From Streptomyces roseoverticillatus (GTDB lineage Bacteria > Actinomycetota > Actinomycetes > Streptomycetales > Streptomycetaceae): DNA of 64,000 nt. The translations under genes and the position numbers were made by a program. Under the pieces are notes generated by a model, which saw nothing but the letters and a program-made list of their open reading frames with translations, did no database searches and had not been told where the DNA came from. This document shows, one piece after another, positions 42,001 to 50,306 of this stretch. The stretch is from positions 62,001 through 126,000 of the forward strand of contig NZ_JOFL01000016.1 in assembly GCF_000719265.1 (NCBI RefSeq). The letters run 5' to 3'. The stretch's first letter is position 1. The number at the start of each line of letters is the position of its first letter.

Positions 42001-45000
42001 TCGACCCCGATGCGATGCTGAACGAGGTGCGGACGCTGAACGTCCGCACGGTCCTCGAACGCGGCGGCACGCCCGGCGGTGCGGAACGGCCCGACCTCTC
42101 CCGGGTGCTCGCCGACGAGGCGGCCGGCACCCCGGCGTCCCCGGCGGTGCACGGATCCGACGACCTGGCGGAAGGGCCGCTGGACGACCTCGCCGTCCCG
42201 GACGGCGGACCGCTTCACGGCGGGGCGGCCCCGGAGATCGCTCCGGTGCCGCCGGCCCGCCACGAGGTCACCGTGGGCCAGGTCGAGAACCGGTTCGCGC
42301 AGGCCGAGGGCCGCCTCACCGCGGAATTCACCGGCGCTCCTCTGGCGTTCCTGGGCAGGCAGCCCCTCTACGGAGCCTTCGAAGTCGGCATGACGCAGCG
42401 GATGCCCGGTCTCACGCAGGAACTCGCCAACCGGTTCCTCCAGACGATGGACGAGGCCACGCAACACTGGTTCGTCCTCGTACGGGCGGGCGACGCCGGC
42501 GCCCGTGAGGGCACCCTGCTGCTCACCCCCGCGGTGGAGCGCTACGCGCAGGCGTTCGCCAACGGCGAGTTGTTCCACACCCCCCACGTGACCCCAAAGG
42601 TCATGGACCTGTTCGAGGAACTCACTCATCACCCCGCGCTCCCCCGGCCCATGGCGGCGGACAACTACCTCGCCTCGGGCTACATCCCGTACCAGCCGGG
42701 CGTCGCCAAGGGTGCCGGCACGATCGGGAACGCCGTCATCCGCCGGAACCCCGGCACCCACGTCGGCGCGGAGTTCGTGTTCACCCCGGAGATGACGGGC
42801 TGCGCCCTCGCCGTGACCGACGTCACCGACGACACCTTCCGGGCCTGGCACTACCAGTCCCCCAACGGAATGTCACAGCGTCAGTTCGCCGCCGCCTTCC
42901 GGGCGGAGCGGTCCCCCACCGACTGGTTCGGCGACGCGAGCTACCTCGGCCCGATGCCCGACGGGTACCGCAACGGCGCGACCAACATCCTCTGGCGCCG
43001 GGAGGACGGCTCCTGGCACATCCTGAGCCACGAGTACCGGGCACCGCTCAACCTGGAACTCGGCGCCTTCACGCTGCCCCGCGAGCCCTTCGCCCAGCCG
43101 CTGCGCCTCACGCCGGGCAACGAACTCGCCTACACGAAGAAGATCTACGACGGCATGCGCGAGGCGGCCGACACCGCGCTCCAGAAGAAACTGCTGGAAC
43201 ACCTGCAGACGCGGGGCATCGGACCCCGCACGCTGAACGAGCTCCAGGAAGTCGTCCTCGAACCGATCACCCGCACCATCCTCGGGGAGGACGCGCCGCT
43301 CGCGAAGGTCACGGACTTCGAGGAGCTCGCCACGACGGTGACGACGCTCAAGGCGCAGCGTCAGACCACGGCGAAGGGCGTCCGGCGGGCCCTCGACGAC
43401 CTCGCCGTGCCCGAGTCCCTGAAGGGCAAGATCGAATGGAGCGTCGGGGAGTTCGAGAACTCCGGGTGGCTCACCGCGGCCACCGAGGCCGAGGCCCGCA
43501 TCAGGGCAGGGAACCACGTCACCGCCGGGGCTCAGCCGCCGGTGAGCACCGGAGGCGCGACGGTCGCCGAGGCCGGAGGAACCGGTCCCGTCCCTCCGGC
43601 CGTCCGCCCCGCGGAGACCAGCCCCGTCCCTCCGGCCGTCCACCCCGCGGAGGACGCGCCCGCGCCGGTTCCGCCCCCGTCCGGCAACAAGGGCAAGGGG
43701 CGAGCCGACGCCCAGGAGCCCCAGCCCCTCCTCTCGTCCGGCGGGCGCCCAGACGCTCAGGAGGCGGCGCGGGTCATGCAGGAGCGGATCCGGGTCCGGC
43801 AGGAGATCATCACCGGCGGCACGACCGGCCCCGAGGCCGAGGTCCGGCTCGCCGCGTGGGACGCGTACGAGTTCGCCCGGACCGATCTGGGCCGGCTGCA
43901 GGAGGGCGTCGAGCGCGATCTGCACACCGGCCCCTCGGCCGGGCCCACGAGGAGTCAGCAGCTCCTGCAGTCGCAACGGGACGCGGCCGAGGGCGAACTG
44001 GCCCACGCGGAGGACTGCCTCCGCGAGCTCGGCATCGACCCGCGGGCGACGAGCGACCGGATCGACGATGCCGTGGCGAGGATCCGGACCGGGGACGGGA
44101 CCGCGCTCGGCGGTTCACGGCGCGGAGAGCTCCCGCACACCGACCCGCCGCAGACGGCACCGGCGCACCTCACCGACGAGGCGACGGACTCCGGCGCGCC
44201 GGCCGGCGGGCCGGACGAGCCGGTGCCGGACGAGGCCGTGCCCGGCGCGCTCGACGAGACCGTGCCCGGTCCTGACCACGCGCCGGGGCCGGTGACCGTC
44301 CCCGCCCTCCAGCCCGTGGCGCCCGTGGGGCATGTCGACAACCCGTTCGGCGCGCTGGAAGGTGCCCGGTCCGAGGCGTTCGCGGCCGACCCCGTGCGGT
44401 TCCTCGACGCCCACCCCGTGTCCACCGAGCTCGCCCGGGGCATCCGGGAGCGGATGCCGGGTCTGAGCCTCGGGCAGAGCAACGCCTTCGTGGACAGGAT
44501 GGGCGGCTGGAGCCGGCACTGGTTCGTCCTGCACCGGGACAACAGCCTCCCGCTCAGCCACCGCACCGTGATACTCACGCCCGCGGTGGAGCGGTACGTC
44601 CAGGCGTTCGACAGCGGCGAGCTCTTCCCCGATCTCGCCCTCGTGCCCCGGGAGACCAGGGAACTGTTCGAGGGTCTCCGCACGCATCCCGGTCTTCTCC
44701 GCCCGCTGTCCGACGACCACTACCTCTCCTCGCACTACATCCCGTACAAGACGGGCATCGCCAAGAAGGACGGCGACCTCGGAAGCACCGTCATCCCCCG
44801 CACCCCGCAGGGAGGAAACGGTTCTGCGTTCGTCTTCACCCCGGAGATGAACGGCTGCGCGATCGCCGTCACCGACGTCACCGAGGACACCTTCAAGGCC
44901 TGGCACTACCAGTCCCCCGGGGGCGAGGCCCCCAACGCCTACGCCACGAGGTTCCGCGCGGGGCGCGGTGGTGACGGCTTCAACGGGCCTCCCGCGCCGG

Positions 45001-47471
45001 AACGCTCGGTGCGGGACTGGGTCGGTGACGCGATGTACCTGACGCCGGAGCACGGTTCCCGGCGGTGGAAGGGAGCCACGAACGTCCTCCGGCACCGGTC
45101 GGACGGCACCTGGCACGTCCTGAGCCAGGAGTACCGGGCGACCGCCACCGGGCGTGGCCTCGAGGACTTCGCCCTGCGCCGGACCACCAGGGAGTTCCCG
45201 CTCGACCTCACCGGCGGCGACGTGCCCGCGTACACCCGGCGGATCTACGACGGCATGCGGATCGAGCACGGCCTGGAGATCGAGGGGGAGCTCGTCTCCG
45301 TCCTCGCGACGCTCCGCAACGACCCCGGGCTGGCGGGCTCGCTGCAGAGGAACATCCTCGACAGGGTCTTCGAAACCCGGCTGGCCGAAGAGGGCGAGCT
45401 CGCGGCGGCCGGTGACTTCAAGGCACTCGTGGAGACCGCGCAGAACCTCGGGAACCTGCGCCTCGGAACCGCGGAGTCCCTCCGCCGGGTCCTGGACGGC
45501 ACCACGCTGGACGCCCCCCTGAGGGACCGGCTCAACGGCATCGTCGAGCGCTTCGGGAACCCGCGCTGGACCCGCGAGCTGGAGCGCGAGGCCCAGGCCC
45601 GGCTCGATGCCCTCGCGTCCGGGCACGCCCCCGCCCCCGAGACCGCCCCCGGGACCGGAACGCTCCGGATCTCCGAGCCCGCGGCCGGCCCCGGCGAAGG
45701 CCACCTGCCGGTGACCCGGGCCCGTGACGCGTACGCGGAGGCGTACGCCGAGCACGCCCGCGCCCAGTTCGAACTGAACGAGTGGAACGAGCGGTTCGCC
45801 GGCGGGGCGGGCCCGTCGGCCCTGCCGTCGGGCCCCTCGCAGCCCGAGCTCCGGCTCGCGGCCGCCGAGGACCGGCTGCACCGGGCCGGGGAGGAACTGA
45901 GAGCTCTCGGCGTCGACCCGCAGGGGGTGCGGGCGGAGATCGAGGAGACCATCACGCGCAGCGGGAAGGAGAGCAAGGGACTGCCCGGCGGCATGCGGCG
46001 GACCGACCCCGGCGAGGGGACTTCCGGCACCGGACTGCCGGACGCGGGACCCGAAGGCGCCGTACCGGAAAATCCGGTGCCCGACGGCATCGTGTCCGAC
46101 GGCATCGTGCCGGACACCCTCACCACAGCCCCGGCCCCCGCTCCGCCGGCACACGCCGCAGAGCCGGCCCCGGCGCCGCTGACGAACCTCGCGCCGCAGG
46201 ACGAACGGCTCACACGGGCCTTCGTCACGGAGCCCGAGGCCTTCTTCACGTCGCACGTGGTCTCCGTGCGCTTCGACGTGAACATCGCGTCGAGGTCGCC
46301 CTGGCTGAACAGTGGCGACATCGCAGGCTTCCTGGACAAACTGAACACCTGGGAGGGCCGCCACTGGTTCGTGATCCACCAGGCCGAGGGCCGGCCGGCC
46401 CGGGACACCACCGTGATGCTCACCCCGGCCGTCGAGAAGTACATCCAGGTGAACGCGGACCGCGCCGGGCTGGCCAAGTACGCGGACCGCCGTCCCCCGG
46501 TGGCGCGGGACGACGACTACCTGTCCCCCGTGTTCCTCCCATACATGAGCGGACTCCCGAACGTGAGCGCGAACGGGAACGTCGTCTCGCACATCGGGAC
46601 GGTGCGCGTTCCCAGGGTGCCCGGCGAACACCCCGGGTCCGAATTCGTGGTGACCCCCACGATGAACGGCTGCGCCCTGGCCGTCACGAACGTCGACGAG
46701 ACCGGGTTCACCGCCTGGCACTTCCAGTCCCCCGGCAGCAGCAAGGGTGCCGACATGCGCTTCCGCCTGCATCAGGACCGGCAGGTGGTCGACTGGTTCG
46801 GCGACGCGGAGTACGAGACGCCGGTGAAGCGAGGGCAGTACCAGGCCGCCAACATGCTGTGGCACGACAGGAGCAGCGGGCAGTGGAAGATCATCAGCCA
46901 GGAGAGCGACATGCTCTACAGCGACAGGGGCGCATGGCTCGGGCTCTCCAGGACGAACGACCTCACCCGTGACCTCCGCCTGGAACCGGGCGGTGAGCTG
47001 ACCTACACGAAGACAATCTACGAGGGGCTGGAGACCACGTACCGGCGGAGGGTCGACCTCGCATTGGAGAAGATCGACAACAAGGCCGTCTGGAGCAAGG
47101 AGCAGTACAAGCTGCTGACCAGCGATCTCATCGCCCCGTACAAGCGGCGCATGGACGAGTTCCGCAGGCAACTGGCGGCCCAGCAGGACTTCGCCGGACT
47201 CGCCGACCTGGCCGCCGCCATCAGGGAGCGGCAGACGCTGTCCGAGGAGAACATCGGGCACGCCGTCGATTCCTGGTCCAAGCTTCTGGGGCCCTTGGAG
47301 TCCCAAGGGGGTCTGGGAGCCCTCTGGAAGACGTCCAGGCCCTTCGACACGCGCATGGACAACCTGCGGGTGTTCCTGCGCGAGTACCACAACGTGGGCT
47401 GGGCGGAACACCTGCAGTCCGAGGCGCGTGGCCGCCTCGGACAACCCCCGCAACCCGGGGCTGACGGGTAA
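39069..47471 (+). CDS. Giant type VII substrate-like protein with three deamidase-like modules
   Basis: A 2800-residue protein from GTG 39069 (AGGGGGGAA upstream). Residues 1-160 resemble the helical N-terminal domain of WXG-type polymorphic toxins (GDPTPGDPAVINRLADAMHR). Hydrophobic helices follow at about 165-250, then an Ala/Pro-rich region to about 870. The rest is three homologous units (about 880-1500, 1567-2200, 2215-2800). Each has a helical lead-in ending LRxLGxDP and a beta-rich core with RHWFVL, TPAVERY and FTPEMNGCAIAVTDV. A His always lies 16 residues after the Cys (Cys1245/His1261, Cys1930/His1946, Cys2535/His2551, in AWHYQSP). W(F/V)GDA and WH(I/V)LS.EY follow, then a helical tail. 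The GC-x15-H pattern recalls CNF1/DNT, BLF1 and CheD deamidases; this is inference. No immunity gene was recognised. Confidence 0.7.
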   Translation: MATRPGDWSAVGLSGDPTPGDPAVINRLADAMHRLAETAGTIHDGLNALQQTSGEGQRFIGKTADALRGKVDEHLNKFAGSVRESFLMAETALRAYATAVGDAQTAAGQALNAAQGLAQDDPQRQTLTERVSAARGTLAAAVTQLGHRLTEAGERMQQPTSACETFWKVFEIFTIIFSVLAIFTGGLLGILAWAMNAIQFVKVAVDFSQGKATGLQLGLAFLGMLFPSTKGIGGTLKALGKGLKAGATGFMNQVGRIALMTGTSRLVVAPILLASKLGGGLRGFLPMLWNGVKGLGRAGLEDWVKITGGLNGGWAKAGAYGAVTLRRLGRFMVAALVPLNFTEIGVLGFRGAAALAFGDRVLGIPQYSLRQMMARAGDLEYLMKAGAPAAGAGRDAWSAGRAGEHLGAGPFGGLRFGPGFGSVSTDLFHLSLTRTPALDFTQLGFAKLGDVLMSHPGAATHAGTGATPGLHAVSGLVTPPMPGNFTLGKAGLAVPASAAGDSAITSLTHLDASLGQVRLDSNLLLPADTALGVVQGARHPSGLSLLTDVPVTGHGVEAPGGLAQSLGALDDGNVLARSAIGHAEDFSDLKLPELVALQQGDVTVRGITADGISLRIGRETDVTVNAQTLTSLATGSHGGVPHAAPNAAVPHTGGLPGTAAIPDGAVANAASHTAAPHGGVPGALAAQPVPPVTTHVASPPHGAAAPAAHGTAHAPSGTALKDAAPQAPHPVKGADAPTPVPAPNSREQALALLKGDDARPRSAGLSASAGTPAGGVSSRSALDAAGVSPSRVDTQALDLVARPGRPAEAAGEPRLAQAAPQPPAPRPSHPAAAGDGVAPRGGKAGHPDGPTGPGDLRPPSRPGQASPLGPAAPVPTHVEGHAAATVRNQLRLSIGHVITGGAADGATAELRMQRYVAYEHSLVNLRTAQRDAGAGAPRTPGAGPSTGPTRVRSEAATRLDAAVTEVVDARRALREIGVDPDAMLNEVRTLNVRTVLERGGTPGGAERPDLSRVLADEAAGTPASPAVHGSDDLAEGPLDDLAVPDGGPLHGGAAPEIAPVPPARHEVTVGQVENRFAQAEGRLTAEFTGAPLAFLGRQPLYGAFEVGMTQRMPGLTQELANRFLQTMDEATQHWFVLVRAGDAGAREGTLLLTPAVERYAQAFANGELFHTPHVTPKVMDLFEELTHHPALPRPMAADNYLASGYIPYQPGVAKGAGTIGNAVIRRNPGTHVGAEFVFTPEMTGCALAVTDVTDDTFRAWHYQSPNGMSQRQFAAAFRAERSPTDWFGDASYLGPMPDGYRNGATNILWRREDGSWHILSHEYRAPLNLELGAFTLPREPFAQPLRLTPGNELAYTKKIYDGMREAADTALQKKLLEHLQTRGIGPRTLNELQEVVLEPITRTILGEDAPLAKVTDFEELATTVTTLKAQRQTTAKGVRRALDDLAVPESLKGKIEWSVGEFENSGWLTAATEAEARIRAGNHVTAGAQPPVSTGGATVAEAGGTGPVPPAVRPAETSPVPPAVHPAEDAPAPVPPPSGNKGKGRADAQEPQPLLSSGGRPDAQEAARVMQERIRVRQEIITGGTTGPEAEVRLAAWDAYEFARTDLGRLQEGVERDLHTGPSAGPTRSQQLLQSQRDAAEGELAHAEDCLRELGIDPRATSDRIDDAVARIRTGDGTALGGSRRGELPHTDPPQTAPAHLTDEATDSGAPAGGPDEPVPDEAVPGALDETVPGPDHAPGPVTVPALQPVAPVGHVDNPFGALEGARSEAFAADPVRFLDAHPVSTELARGIRERMPGLSLGQSNAFVDRMGGWSRHWFVLHRDNSLPLSHRTVILTPAVERYVQAFDSGELFPDLALVPRETRELFEGLRTHPGLLRPLSDDHYLSSHYIPYKTGIAKKDGDLGSTVIPRTPQGGNGSAFVFTPEMNGCAIAVTDVTEDTFKAWHYQSPGGEAPNAYATRFRAGRGGDGFNGPPAPERSVRDWVGDAMYLTPEHGSRRWKGATNVLRHRSDGTWHVLSQEYRATATGRGLEDFALRRTTREFPLDLTGGDVPAYTRRIYDGMRIEHGLEIEGELVSVLATLRNDPGLAGSLQRNILDRVFETRLAEEGELAAAGDFKALVETAQNLGNLRLGTAESLRRVLDGTTLDAPLRDRLNGIVERFGNPRWTRELEREAQARLDALASGHAPAPETAPGTGTLRISEPAAGPGEGHLPVTRARDAYAEAYAEHARAQFELNEWNERFAGGAGPSALPSGPSQPELRLAAAEDRLHRAGEELRALGVDPQGVRAEIEETITRSGKESKGLPGGMRRTDPGEGTSGTGLPDAGPEGAVPENPVPDGIVSDGIVPDTLTTAPAPAPPAHAAEPAPAPLTNLAPQDERLTRAFVTEPEAFFTSHVVSVRFDVNIASRSPWLNSGDIAGFLDKLNTWEGRHWFVIHQAEGRPARDTTVMLTPAVEKYIQVNADRAGLAKYADRRPPVARDDDYLSPVFLPYMSGLPNVSANGNVVSHIGTVRVPRVPGEHPGSEFVVTPTMNGCALAVTNVDETGFTAWHFQSPGSSKGADMRFRLHQDRQVVDWFGDAEYETPVKRGQYQAANMLWHDRSSGQWKIISQESDMLYSDRGAWLGLSRTNDLTRDLRLEPGGELTYTKTIYEGLETTYRRRVDLALEKIDNKAVWSKEQYKLLTSDLIAPYKRRMDEFRRQLAAQQDFAGLADLAAAIRERQTLSEENIGHAVDSWSKLLGPLESQGGLGALWKTSRPFDTRMDNLRVFLREYHNVGWAEHLQSEARGRLGQPPQPGADG

Positions 47472-47540
47472 TGAGAAGTTGTCATCACCACCGGCACCGC
47501 CCGGTCCCGCACCTGCACCTGCACCTCTGACGGAGCCCCC

Positions 47541-50273
47541 GTGACAGTCCCCGCCCAGCCGGCCGCCACCCACCGGGTGGCAACCGGCGACCCCAGCGCC
47601 CACCCCGGCCTCGCGTCCGCCCTGGCCGCGGCCGCCGAGGGCGACGAGATACGCATCGCTCCCGGCGTCTACCGTGAGGCGGTGCGGGTCGAGCGCAGCG
47701 TGGCCCTGCGCGTCCTCGGCGCGGAGGCGGGCGGACACGGCGGGGCCGTGGTCCTGGCCGCTCCCGGCGACGGGCGGCCCGCCCTCGAAGTGGCCGCGGG
47801 CGCGCGGGTGGTGGTCGACGGACTCGCGGTCGAGGGGGAGGCCGCCGACCGGCCCGCCGTCGTGCTCGCGGGCGGGCGCACGGAGTGGTCCGGCGGCCGG
47901 ATCGGCACGGGCCGGCTGGAGGTGCACGGGGACGCCGCGCTCACCATGACCGGAACGGTCCTGGCCGGCGCGGCCCTCGCCGGGATGCTGCTGCGCACCG
48001 GCGGAACCGTCGTCCTCACCGACTGCCGGCTGCTCGGGACCGACGGCACGGGGATCGTCGCGGGCGGGTCGACCCGCGTCGAGCTGCTCCGCACCGACAT
48101 CCGGGACACCACCGGGTCCGCGCTACGGGTACGGGAGGACGCCGCCGTCACCCTGCGGGAGTGCCTGATCGACGGTGCCGGCCGGAGCGGGCTGCTCGTC
48201 GAGGACCTGGGCTCCGCCCGGCTCACCGACTGCCGCATCAGGGCGTGCGCCACGGACGCCGTGCGGGTGCTCGGGAGTTCCCCCGCGCCCGGGGCGGAGG
48301 CGACGGACCCGCAGGAGGCGGGCGCCGGCGTCCGGCTGCACGACTGCGAACTCTCGGGCGCCGGCGGGGACTCCGTACGCGCCGACGGCCGGGGCGAGGT
48401 GGAGCTGGCCTTCTGCACGCTGCGCGACAGCGGCGGCTCCGGCATCAGCGCCGGGGAGGACGTCCGGATCCGGGTCACCGGCACCCGGATCGTGCGCACC
48501 GGCGCCGCGGCCGTCGTCGTCCACGGCTCCGCCCGGCTCACCGGCCGCGAAACCGTGATCCGCTCGTCGGCGGCCAACGGACTCGTCGCCACCGGCGACG
48601 CCGTCGTGCACCTCGACGACAGCGCCATGGACGAGTGCGCCTACAGCCCCGTCCACGCGGGCGGCAGCGCCGAGATCCGGCTGCGGGGCCTCCGCATCAC
48701 CAGGACCCCCGAACACGGCGCCCACCTGGTCGCCGGCGCGCGGGCCGTCATCGAGAGCACCTGGATCAGCGACTGCGGCATGTCGGGGGTGGACCTCGCC
48801 GACTCCGTCCGCGCCGAACTCCGCGGCGTCGCCGTGCACCGCACGCGCAACGGCGTGACCGCCGCCGGCCACGGCCCGACCCTGCTGCACGGCTGCGAGA
48901 TCGCGGACAGCGAGCGCGCCGCCGCGGTCCTCGGCCCCGGTGACCAGGAGGTCACGGGCGGCAGCCTGGTGCGGGCGGGCACCGCGGGCCTCGTCGTCGA
49001 ACCCGGTGCCGCGCCCCGGGTCACCGGCCTGGAGATCCGGGACGCGGCGGGCTCCGGCGTGGTGGTCGCGGGCGGCGCCGAGCCGCGGCTGAGCGGAGTG
49101 CGCATCCTGCGGCCGGCGAAGAACGGGCTGATCGTCGACTCGGGAGGCGGCGGCGTCTTCGAGGAGTGCGAGATCGTCGCCCCCGGCTTCCCGGCCGTCC
49201 ACCTCGCCGGATCCGCGGCCCCGGTGCTCCGCCGCGTCCGGGTGCAGGACGCCGCCGAGGACCTGAGCGCCGAGCCGGACGCCGAGCCGGTGGTGGAGGA
49301 ATGCGTCTCCGTACGGGTCGGGTCGGCGCAGTGGCCGCAGCTCGCCGGCGCCGCGGGCCGGAAGACGCCCCTGCCCGCCGGGGCGGAGCACGGGGCCGCC
49401 GCCACGGCGGGGGCCGACGGTGACCGGGAGGAGCCGGAGGAGAGCCTCGACGACCTCCTCGGCGAGCTCGACCGGCTGATCGGGCTCCGCCGCGTCAAGC
49501 AGGACGTCGCCTCCCTCGTGAAGCTCATGCGGATGGTCCACCGCCGCGAGGCCGCCGGGCTCGCCGCCCCGCCGCTCAGCCGGCACCTGGTCTTCGCCGG
49601 GAACCCCGGCACCGGCAAGACCACCGTCGCCCGCCTCTACGGCCGCATCCTCGCCGCCGTCGGGCTGCTGGAGCGCGGCCACCTCGTCGAGGCCGACCGC
49701 TCCTCCCTGGTCGGCGAGTACGTAGGCCACACCGGGCCGAAGACCCAGCGGGTCTTCCAGGAGGCCATGGGCGGCGTGCTCTTCATCGACGAGGCGTACT
49801 CACTCGCCCCCGCGGCCGGCGGCGGCAACGACTTCGCGCAGGAGGCCGTCGCCACGCTCGTGAAGCTGATGGAGGACCACCGCGACGCCGTCGTGGTGAT
49901 CGTCGCCGGCTACCCGGACGAGATGGAGCACTTCATCGACTCCAACCCCGGCCTCGCCTCCCGCTTCAACCGCACCCTGCTCTTCGAGGACTACGACGAC
50001 GCGGAGCTGGTGCGGATCGTGGAACAGCACGCCGCCTCCCACCAGTACGAGCTCACCGAGGAGGCACGGGACGCCCTCGGCGCCCACTTCTCCGGCGTCC
50101 CCCGCGACCACCGGTTCGGCAACGGCCGCTCCGCCCGCCAGGCCTTCCAGGCCATGACGGAGCGGCAGGCGTACCGGGTCGCCGAGATCGAGGCGCCGTC
50201 GGAGGCGGACCTGGTCACCCTCACCCGCCAGGACGTGCCGGAGCCGGCGGGAGCGCCGTCCGGGGCGGTGTAG
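47541..50273 (+). CDS. Beta-helix / CbxX-type AAA+ ATPase fusion
   Basis: A 910-residue protein. Residues 20-590 form a right-handed parallel beta-helix with many short repeats (LTDCRLLGTDGTGIVAGG type). Residues 630-900 are a CbxX/CfxQ AAA+ domain with Walker A GNPGTGKT (Lys693), Walker B GVLFIDEAY and the NRTLLFEDY region. The C-terminal AAA+ domain of EccA, the cytosolic ESX chaperone, is of this type. Seventy bp after the giant gene, it is likely the unfoldase or chaperone for that substrate, with the beta-helix replacing the EccA TPR domain. GGAG lies 7 bases before the GTG start. Confidence 0.85.
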   Translation: MTVPAQPAATHRVATGDPSAHPGLASALAAAAEGDEIRIAPGVYREAVRVERSVALRVLGAEAGGHGGAVVLAAPGDGRPALEVAAGARVVVDGLAVEGEAADRPAVVLAGGRTEWSGGRIGTGRLEVHGDAALTMTGTVLAGAALAGMLLRTGGTVVLTDCRLLGTDGTGIVAGGSTRVELLRTDIRDTTGSALRVREDAAVTLRECLIDGAGRSGLLVEDLGSARLTDCRIRACATDAVRVLGSSPAPGAEATDPQEAGAGVRLHDCELSGAGGDSVRADGRGEVELAFCTLRDSGGSGISAGEDVRIRVTGTRIVRTGAAAVVVHGSARLTGRETVIRSSAANGLVATGDAVVHLDDSAMDECAYSPVHAGGSAEIRLRGLRITRTPEHGAHLVAGARAVIESTWISDCGMSGVDLADSVRAELRGVAVHRTRNGVTAAGHGPTLLHGCEIADSERAAAVLGPGDQEVTGGSLVRAGTAGLVVEPGAAPRVTGLEIRDAAGSGVVVAGGAEPRLSGVRILRPAKNGLIVDSGGGGVFEECEIVAPGFPAVHLAGSAAPVLRRVRVQDAAEDLSAEPDAEPVVEECVSVRVGSAQWPQLAGAAGRKTPLPAGAEHGAAATAGADGDREEPEESLDDLLGELDRLIGLRRVKQDVASLVKLMRMVHRREAAGLAAPPLSRHLVFAGNPGTGKTTVARLYGRILAAVGLLERGHLVEADRSSLVGEYVGHTGPKTQRVFQEAMGGVLFIDEAYSLAPAAGGGNDFAQEAVATLVKLMEDHRDAVVVIVAGYPDEMEHFIDSNPGLASRFNRTLLFEDYDDAELVRIVEQHAASHQYELTEEARDALGAHFSGVPRDHRFGNGRSARQAFQAMTERQAYRVAEIEAPSEADLVTLTRQDVPEPAGAPSGAV

Positions 50274-50306
50274 CACCGGACGGGCGTACGGGCGTATGGG
50301 ACCGGC

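Noticed and set aside
38850..42851. 1333-codon minus-strand frame opposite the giant gene
   Set aside because: Antisense shadow; no start signal and no domain.
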